Assembly (NCBI RefSeq): GCF_947489755.1
Contig: NZ_CANLFB010000039.1
Span: 1-32,938, forward strand
Reading direction: 5' to 3'
DNA: 32,938 nucleotides
Source of the DNA: an uncultured Psychromonas sp.
Lineage (GTDB): Bacteria > Pseudomonadota > Gammaproteobacteria > Enterobacterales > Psychromonadaceae
Shown: positions 28,001 through 32,938 of the stretch, one piece after another
Layout: each line of letters begins with the position of its first letter
Position numbering within the stretch: position 1 is the stretch's first letter
Program-made: the position numbers and the translations under genes
Notes under the pieces: model-generated
Told to the model about the DNA's origin: nothing
Databases searched by the model: none
What the model saw: the letters and a program-made list of their open reading frames with translations, nothing else

Positions 28001-31000
28001 CCGTGATGGTATCTGTTAATGTTTGACCATCATCAAGTGCTTGAATCTCTGTTTGTTCATTATCAGCAGAATATGTCCAGTTACCATCAGCATCAATAGT
28101 GAGTTCACCGTAAGCACCTTCTACAGTTTCATTTGTAAAAGTAGTGATATCGGCGGAATCTACATCCGTAATGTCTAATACACCAGTAACGGTTAAAGTT
28201 GATGGATCCGTATCTTCTGTTACTTGCCCTGTCGTATCACCTGTCACAACAGAGATGTCGTCAACACCATTGATGGTGACGGTAATATCTTGCGTTACAC
28301 CATTTAACGTAACGGTATAAACTTCAGTTAATGTTTCACCCTCACCTAAATATTGAACGGCGCTATTATCAACTTCGTATGACCAGTTACCATCAGCATC
28401 AATAGTCATTTCGCCTAAGGCTGTATCACTAGTATTTGTCGATGAAAACGCCACGGTAGGATCAAAGTTTTCACTATCATTCGTATCAACATCTGTAAAG
28501 GTTAATGTGCCACTATCAGTTAATTTCCCATCGCTATCAGCAGTATCTTCGGTCACTGAAGCGACATCACTATCACCTACTAGTGAGTTAACAGTAATTT
28601 CTGTAGGATCTTCTGCTCCTTCAATAATCACGCTGATTGCTTGTTCAGTGCCATTCACTGTGATAACAAAATTTTCGGCTATACGCTCTCCAGCATCTAA
28701 ATATTGAACCAGACTATTATCAACGGCATACGACCAAGTTCCTTCATTTGTAATTGTCATGACACCAAGTTGCCCAGAGTCTGATGACGAGTTTACAAAC
28801 GCTACTGTCGCCTCGAAGTTAGCGCTGTCGGAATCATCAGCATCAGTAAATTGAAATAGGCCAGTATCGGTAAGTTGTCCCGAAGTAACTTTGTCGTCTT
28901 CTATGACTTCCCCTCGTTCGAAAACCGTGCCAACAGGTTGTATTATTGTTGGATCATCAGAGCCATTAATCGTAATAGTGATATCGTGAGTCGTGCCATT
29001 TAATGTAACGGTATAAACTTCTGTTAATGTTTCATCTTCACCTAAATACTGTACTGCGCTGTTGTCGACTTCATAAGACCAATTACCATCAACATCAATA
29101 GTAATTTGTCCTAATGCAGTATCGCCTTCTTCAGCTGGAGAAAATTCAATTGTAGGGTCAAAGTTTTCGCTGTCTGTTGTATCAACATCCGTGAAGGTTA
29201 ATGTGCCGCTATCAGTTAATTTACTATCCGTTGTTACATCAATATCTTCTGTTACTTCACCTAGGTCACTGTCTCCATTTTCAACGGTAATTTCGGTTGC
29301 ATCTTCCACACCATTAATAGTAATGACAATGGCTTGTTCAACACCATCACTGGTGGTCACCGTAATAGTATCGGTTAGGAATTCTCCATCATCTAATGAT
29401 TGGATAGCCGCTTGGGTGTTATCCGCTGCGTATGTCCATTCACCGTTTTCATCGATAGTGATATCACCGTAAGTGCCTGTCACTGTCGCTGCTGTAAAGG
29501 TTGTGGTATCTGTGGTATCAACATCGCTTAACGATAAGGTGCCTGTTGTACTTAACGTGGTTGCATCCGCATCTTCTGTTACTGCGCCAGTATCGTCGCC
29601 TGTCACAACAGATAAATCGTCAACACCATTGATAGTAATAACAATTGCTTGTTCAACTCCATCGCTAGTGGTTACCGTAATAGTATCGGTGAGTGTTTCA
29701 CCTTCATCTAATGCTTGGATAGCCGCTTGTGTATTATCTGCTTCGTATGTCCAACTACCATCGGCAGCAATAGAAACTGCACCGTAAGCACCCGTTACCG
29801 TTGCTGGCGTAAAGGTCGTTGTATCTGAACTGTCTACATCACTTAACGATAATGTGCCCGTTGTACTTAACGTAGTTGCATCCGCATCTTCTGTCACTGC
29901 GCCAGTATCGTCGCCTGTCACAACAGATAAATCGTCAACACCATTGATAGTAATAACAATTGCTTGTTCAACACCATCACTGGTCGTCACGGTAATTGTA
30001 TCGGTGAGTGTTTCACCTTCATCTAACGCTTGAATAGCCGCTTGTGTATTATCCGCTGCGTATGTCCATTCACCGTTTTCATCGATAGTGATATCACCGT
30101 AAGTGCCCGTCACTGTCGCTGCTGTAAAGGTTGTCGTGTCAGTGGTATCAACATCGCTTAGCGATAAGGTACCCGTTGTGCTTAACGTGGTTGCATCCGC
30201 ATCTTCTGTTACTGCGCCAGTATCATCGCCTGTCACAACAGATAAGTCGTCAACACCGTTGATCGTAATAACAATTTCTTGCTCAACACCATCGCTGGTT
30301 GTCACCGTAATAGTATCGGTTAATGACTCACCGTCATCTAGCGCTTGGATAGCCGCTTGTGTGTTATCCGCTGCGTATGTCCATGCACCGTTTTCATCGA
30401 TAGTGATATCACCGTAAGTGCCTGTCACTGTTGCTGCTGTAAAGGTTGTCGTGTCAGTGGTATCAACATCGCTTAGCGATAAGGTACCCGTCGTTGTTAA
30501 CGTTGCTGCATCCGCATCTTCTGTTACTGCGCCAGTATCATCGCCTGTCACAACAGATAAATCGTCAACGCCGTTGATAGTAATAACAATCGCTTGCTCA
30601 ACACCATCGCTGGTTGTCACCGTAATAGTATCGGTTAATGACTCACCGTCATCTAACGCTTGAATAGCCGCTTGTGCATTATCTGCTTCGTATGTCCAAC
30701 TACCATCGGCAGCAATAGAAACTGCACCGTAAGCACCCGTTACCGTTGCTGGCGTAAAGGTCGTTGTATCTGTGGTATCAACATCGCTTAACGATAATGT
30801 ACCCGTTGTGCTTAACGTGGTTGCATCCGCATCTTCTGTCACTGCGCCTGTATCGTCGCCTGTCACAACCGATAAATCATCAACGCCGTTGATAGTAATA
30901 ACAATTGCTTGCTCAACACCATCACTAGTCGTCACAGTGATCGTATCGGTGAGTGTTTCACCTTCATCTAACGCTTGAATAGCCGCTTGGGTGTTATCCG

Positions 31001-32938
31001 CTGCGTATGTCCATTCACCATTTTCATCAATCGTCACGGTGCCGTAGTCACCCGTGATAGATTCAGCGGTAAAGGTTGTCGAGTCAGTGGTATCAACATC
31101 GCTTAGCGATAATGTACCCGTCGTTGTTAACGTAGCTGCATCCGCATCTTCAGTTACTGCGCCAGTATCATCGCCTGTCACAACAGATAAATCGTCAACG
31201 CCGTTGATAGTAATTTCAATCGTTTGCTCAACACCATCACTCGTCATAACTGTGATCGTATCGGTGAGTGTTTCACCTTCATCTAACGCTTGAATAGCCG
31301 CTTGGGTATTATCCGCTGCGTATGTCCATTCACCGTTTTCATCGATAGTGATATCACCGTAAGTGCCTGTCACTGTTGCTGCTGTAAAGGTTGTCGTGTC
31401 AGTGGTGTCAACATCGCTTAACGATAATGTGCCTGTTGTGCTTAACGTGGTTGCATCCGCATCTTCTGTCACTGCGCCTGTATCGTCGCCTGTCACAACC
31501 GATAAGTCGTCAACACCGTTGATAGTAATTTCAATTGCTTGTTCAACACCATCGCTGGTTGTCACCGTAATAGTATCGGTTAATGACTCACCGTCATCTA
31601 ACGCTTGAATAGCTGCTTGGGTATTATCCGCTGCGTATGTCCAATCACCGTTTTCATCGATAGTGATATCACCGTAAGTGCCTGTCACTGTCGCTGCTGT
31701 AAAGGTTGTCGTGTCAGTGGTGTCAACATCGCTTAACGATAATGTGCCTGTTGTGCTTAACGTGGTTGCATCCGCATCTTCAGTTACTGCACCTGTATCA
31801 TCGCCTGTCACAACCGATAAGTCGTCAACACCGTTGATAGTAATTTCAATCGTTTGCTCAACACCATCACTCGTCATAACTGTGATCGTATCGGTGAGTG
31901 TTTCACCTTCATCTAACGCTTGAATAGCCGCTTGGGTGTTATCCGCTGCGTATGTCCATTCACCATTTTCATCAATCGTCACGGTGCCGTAGTCACCCGT
32001 GATAGATTCAGCGGTAAAGGTTGTGGTATCAGTGGTATCAACATCGCTTAGCGATAATGTACCCGTCGTTGTTAACGTAGCTGCATCCGCATCTTCTGTT
32101 ACTGCGCCAGTATCATCGCCTGTCACAACCGATAAGTCGTCAACACCGTTGATAGTAATAACAATTGCTTGTTCAACACCATCGCTGGTTGTCACCGTAA
32201 TAGTATCGGTTAATGACTCACCGTCATCTAACGCTTGAATAGCTGCTTGCGTATTATCCGCTGCGTATGTCCATTCACCGTTTTCATCGATAGTCACGGT
32301 GCCGTAGTCACCCGTGATAGATTCAGCGGTAAAGGTTGTGGTATCAGTGGTATCAACATCGCTTAACGATAAGGTACCTGTAGTGCTTAACGTGCTTGCA
32401 TCCGCATCTTCTGTCACTGCGCCAGTATCATCACCTGTCACAACCGATAAGTCGTCAACGCCGTTGATCGTAATAACAATTTCTTGATCAACACCATCAC
32501 TAGTCGTCACAGTGATCGTATCGGTGAGTGTTTCACCTTCATCTAACGCTTGAATAGCCGCTTGTGTATTATCCGCTGCGTATGTCCACTCACCGTTTTC
32601 GTCAATCGTCACGGTACCGTAATCGCCCTGGATAGATTCAGCGGTAAAGGTTGTCGTGTCTGTGGTATCAACATCGCTTAACGATAAGGTACCCGTCGTG
32701 CTTAACGTGGTTGCATCCGCATCTTCAGTTACTGCGCCAGTATCATCGCCTGTCACAACCGATAAGTCGTCAACACCGTTGATAGTAATAACAATTGCTT
32801 GCTCAACACCATCGCTGGTTGTCACCGTAATAGTATCGGTTAATGACTCACCGTCATCTAGCGCTTGGATAGCCGCTTGGGTGTTATCTGCTGCGTATGT
32901 CCAACTACCATCGGCAGCAATAGAAACTGCACCGTAAG
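25098..32938 (-). CDS. Giant RTX/VCBS-repeat adhesin (LapA/BpfA-like), 3' part; 5' end beyond the window
   Basis: This is a cell-surface biofilm adhesin secreted by the neighbouring type I system. Only about 2,600 C-terminal residues are seen, and the frame is still open at the right edge. From N to C there are 11 full and one partial near-identical 105-aa VCBS units (to about 29286) and four diverged VCBS units (to about 27930). Then come a beta-rich region not recognised (about 26750-27930), a PA14 domain (about 26160-26702, with the [17 protein letters not shown] motif) and a cadherin-like domain (about 25870-26150). Nine RTX nonapeptides (about 25495-25775) and a C-terminal type I secretion target end the protein. 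The N-terminal retention module and LapG cleavage site should lie upstream. By family knowledge it is held in the outer membrane until LapG cuts it. Confidence 0.95.
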   Translation of the reverse strand, partial: YGAVSIAADGSWTYAADNTQAAIQALDDGESLTDTITVTTSDGVEQAIVITINGVDDLSVVTGDDTGAVTEDADATTLSTTGTLSLSDVDTTDTTTFTAESIQGDYGTVTIDENGEWTYAADNTQAAIQALDEGETLTDTITVTTSDGVDQEIVITINGVDDLSVVTGDDTGAVTEDADASTLSTTGTLSLSDVDTTDTTTFTAESITGDYGTVTIDENGEWTYAADNTQAAIQALDDGESLTDTITVTTSDGVEQAIVITINGVDDLSVVTGDDTGAVTEDADAATLTTTGTLSLSDVDTTDTTTFTAESITGDYGTVTIDENGEWTYAADNTQAAIQALDEGETLTDTITVMTSDGVEQTIEITINGVDDLSVVTGDDTGAVTEDADATTLSTTGTLSLSDVDTTDTTTFTAATVTGTYGDITIDENGDWTYAADNTQAAIQALDDGESLTDTITVTTSDGVEQAIEITINGVDDLSVVTGDDTGAVTEDADATTLSTTGTLSLSDVDTTDTTTFTAATVTGTYGDITIDENGEWTYAADNTQAAIQALDEGETLTDTITVMTSDGVEQTIEITINGVDDLSVVTGDDTGAVTEDADAATLTTTGTLSLSDVDTTDSTTFTAESITGDYGTVTIDENGEWTYAADNTQAAIQALDEGETLTDTITVTTSDGVEQAIVITINGVDDLSVVTGDDTGAVTEDADATTLSTTGTLSLSDVDTTDTTTFTPATVTGAYGAVSIAADGSWTYEADNAQAAIQALDDGESLTDTITVTTSDGVEQAIVITINGVDDLSVVTGDDTGAVTEDADAATLTTTGTLSLSDVDTTDTTTFTAATVTGTYGDITIDENGAWTYAADNTQAAIQALDDGESLTDTITVTTSDGVEQEIVITINGVDDLSVVTGDDTGAVTEDADATTLSTTGTLSLSDVDTTDTTTFTAATVTGTYGDITIDENGEWTYAADNTQAAIQALDEGETLTDTITVTTSDGVEQAIVITINGVDDLSVVTGDDTGAVTEDADATTLSTTGTLSLSDVDSSDTTTFTPATVTGAYGAVSIAADGSWTYEADNTQAAIQALDEGETLTDTITVTTSDGVEQAIVITINGVDDLSVVTGDDTGAVTEDADATTLSTTGTLSLSDVDTTDTTTFTAATVTGTYGDITIDENGEWTYAADNTQAAIQSLDDGEFLTDTITVTTSDGVEQAIVITINGVEDATEITVENGDSDLGEVTEDIDVTTDSKLTDSGTLTFTDVDTTDSENFDPTIEFSPAEEGDTALGQITIDVDGNWSYEVDNSAVQYLGEDETLTEVYTVTLNGTTHDITITINGSDDPTIIQPVGTVFERGEVIEDDKVTSGQLTDTGLFQFTDADDSDSANFEATVAFVNSSSDSGQLGVMTITNEGTWSYAVDNSLVQYLDAGERIAENFVITVNGTEQAISVIIEGAEDPTEITVNSLVGDSDVASVTEDTADSDGKLTDSGTLTFTDVDTNDSENFDPTVAFSSTNTSDTALGEMTIDADGNWSYEVDNSAVQYLGEGETLTEVYTVTLNGVTQDITVTINGVDDISVVTGDTTGQVTEDTDPSTLTVTGVLDITDVDSADITTFTNETVEGAYGELTIDADGNWTYSADNEQTEIQALDDGQTLTDTITVNTTDGNTQEIDITINGVDYAPVATDDTETTYATTIRLDEQPEYGTMQVSVDGVWVDMVVGEEYDSESEVQFVPDEEAIQLNSIDIGVGSFGDDGSSSFEANVSDWGTVNSDGTEVTTTINNATITTSLLTTAANDSQVLTAWNGNTHIGNGIGNGDSNGLSQGETLVIDIEGENINSVSFTLDGLGGYFDETSNNATQVSITAYFEDGTSETQSSYRQSGSYVDTYTFTFDNDSPVDSFELTTSGSDGTYVVQNMTLSRTVADEITFTRTQADGSETTEVVGLNLNYDDADEIVNVTDDLPEVDADITEGDIFTDENSSISIDVLSNDSDNDNDELTITEIQGQSVTEGGDAVDITIDGVVVGTGKLVDGEVVFTPSEAIGATLSDGDSQTFDIEYTISDGTESSAANITLRVDGDVEPEAETLPVASDDAILESGLTGQYWGYDEALEGQNTSSIDTVKDYIANNPIADISFISTELDYKNTGAVDQNSGVADGVNENGIPDNLVTFLNNDAESIVTIDGGSSETATDGILEISGNLYVAETGIYTIDVSHDDGFELIIDGESVITFSDITSSAQTSLSLNITEGLHSIEIIYWDQGGDYELVLDMSLPLGENIWIAENLSSSDGTLGTEINTAVILDLLANDTGEGISINSISQPENGTVSITDGSVTYTPDADYTGIDSFTYNIIDENGNISNTATAYVTVTHSAESGLIDADTVDDTTAPTDETVEPVDEVDTVSSEDQVLLGDGNANTINGGTGNDTIYGYSSNDTLSGGAGNDQIFGGDNDDTISGDSDNDELYGEGGADTLDGGLGDDILTGGIGTDILTGGDGADTFIWTDSDTYGSDSITDFNVEEGDKLDLSDLLQGETEGDLGKYFDISFDGTDTTLSVSSNDINANPYDTYKGTTIVLEDTQLDGVTHTGSLTADEVETVINSLYDSGALVITETVVDTGTTTPTIDTTDEGII
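25495..25775 (-). other. RTX nonapeptide repeats of the adhesin
   Basis: Nine consecutive nonapeptides of the GGxGxDxux type (for example [27 protein letters not shown]) form a calcium-binding beta-roll. They are followed by the [18 protein letters not shown] segment typical of C-terminal type I secretion targets. Calcium-induced folding outside the cell is the known role. Confidence 0.92.
26160..26702 (-). other. PA14 domain of the adhesin
   Basis: The domain begins [14 protein letters not shown] and contains the family core [20 protein letters not shown] followed by [10 protein letters not shown] and the [15 protein letters not shown] strand. PA14 domains bind carbohydrates. One in the Marinomonas ice-binding adhesin binds sugars, which suggests a ligand-binding tip here. 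Confidence 0.8.
27930..29285 (-). repeat. Four diverged VCBS units
   Basis: Four units follow the uniform array. Three share a [16 protein letters not shown] opening (or a TDTG variant) and a [23 protein letters not shown] core. The fourth ([19 protein letters not shown]) is closer to the main array. They recur about every 100-115 residues and are clearly older duplications than the array units. Confidence 0.8.
29286..32938 (-). repeat. Tandem array of 315-bp repeats (VCBS units of the adhesin)
   Basis: Eleven complete units begin every 315 bp, at 32750, 32435, 32120, 31805, 31490, 31175, 30860, 30545, 30230, 29915 and 29600 on the minus strand. Each starts at the [12 protein letters not shown] codons. 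A partial unit reaches the window edge, so the array is longer than seen. Unit edges are almost identical, while the centre carries one of three sequence types. The array lies fully in frame in the adhesin. Confidence 0.95.

Noticed and set aside
29191-32937. Series of long open frames on the plus strand opposite the adhesin repeats, repeating every 315 bp
   Set aside because: They are antisense shadows of the repeat units, spaced exactly by the unit length, with no ribosome-binding sites. Their openness follows from the codon bias of the Thr/Asp/Ser-rich repeat.
29286-32938. Possible CRISPR-like or other non-coding repeat array
   Set aside because: The 315-bp period is a multiple of three, the frame stays open throughout and the units translate to VCBS domains. 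There are no short palindromic repeats with unique spacers.

Overview
The window is AT-rich chromosomal DNA that looks like a marine, probably cold-adapted gammaproteobacterium near the Alteromonadales (Colwellia/Psychromonas/Shewanella-like). This placement is inferred from the mrp-metG divergent pair, the nrdR-rib-nusB cluster, a Shewanella-like order of lap/bpf genes and an alginate-lyase-type enzyme. No rRNA, tRNA or CRISPR array was recognised.

Layout. Positions 1-5.6 kb hold housekeeping genes. An unrecognised 222-aa protein, recR, a DUF2164 protein and mrp/apbC lie on the minus strand, and metG diverges from mrp on the plus strand. A bidirectional terminator separates metG from a convergent lipoprotein of polysaccharide lyase family 6 (alginate lyase/chondroitinase B type). 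That lyase carries one VCBS-like module at its N-terminus. An intact 1256-bp IS3-family element (3-bp target duplication, programmed -1 frameshift) sits 347 bp upstream of the lyase. From 9.2 to 11.4 kb are an EamA-type transporter and a DUF445 membrane protein. From 11.5 to 16.0 kb is a minus-strand riboflavin operon, nrdR-ribD-ribE-ribB(A)-ribH-nusB, closed by a clear intrinsic terminator. A 712-bp gap without a recognisable gene follows.

From 16.7 kb to the right edge everything is on the minus strand and forms one functional module of the Lap/Bpf type. In transcription order it has a giant repetitive RTX adhesin (only its C-terminal ~2,600 residues are in the window), the type I secretion ABC transporter (LapB), the membrane fusion protein (LapC), a TolC-like outer-membrane channel (LapE), an OmpA-like lipoprotein, a LapG-type calcium-dependent periplasmic cysteine protease, and a LapD-type inner-membrane c-di-GMP receptor whose GGDEF and EAL sites are both degenerate. 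By analogy with Pseudomonas fluorescens Lap and Shewanella Bpf, high c-di-GMP lets LapD sequester LapG, so the adhesin stays on the surface. Low c-di-GMP frees LapG to cut it off.

The most striking sequence structure is the adhesin repeat array. It has at least 11 full 315-bp (105-aa) VCBS units that are near-identical at their edges but carry one of three alternative central cassettes, shuffled in an irregular order. Four diverged VCBS units, a beta-rich region, a PA14 domain, a cadherin-like domain, nine RTX nonapeptides and a type I secretion target follow. The lyase (alginate or related polyuronide) and the PA14-bearing adhesin together suggest life on algal or polysaccharide surfaces. 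That link is inference.
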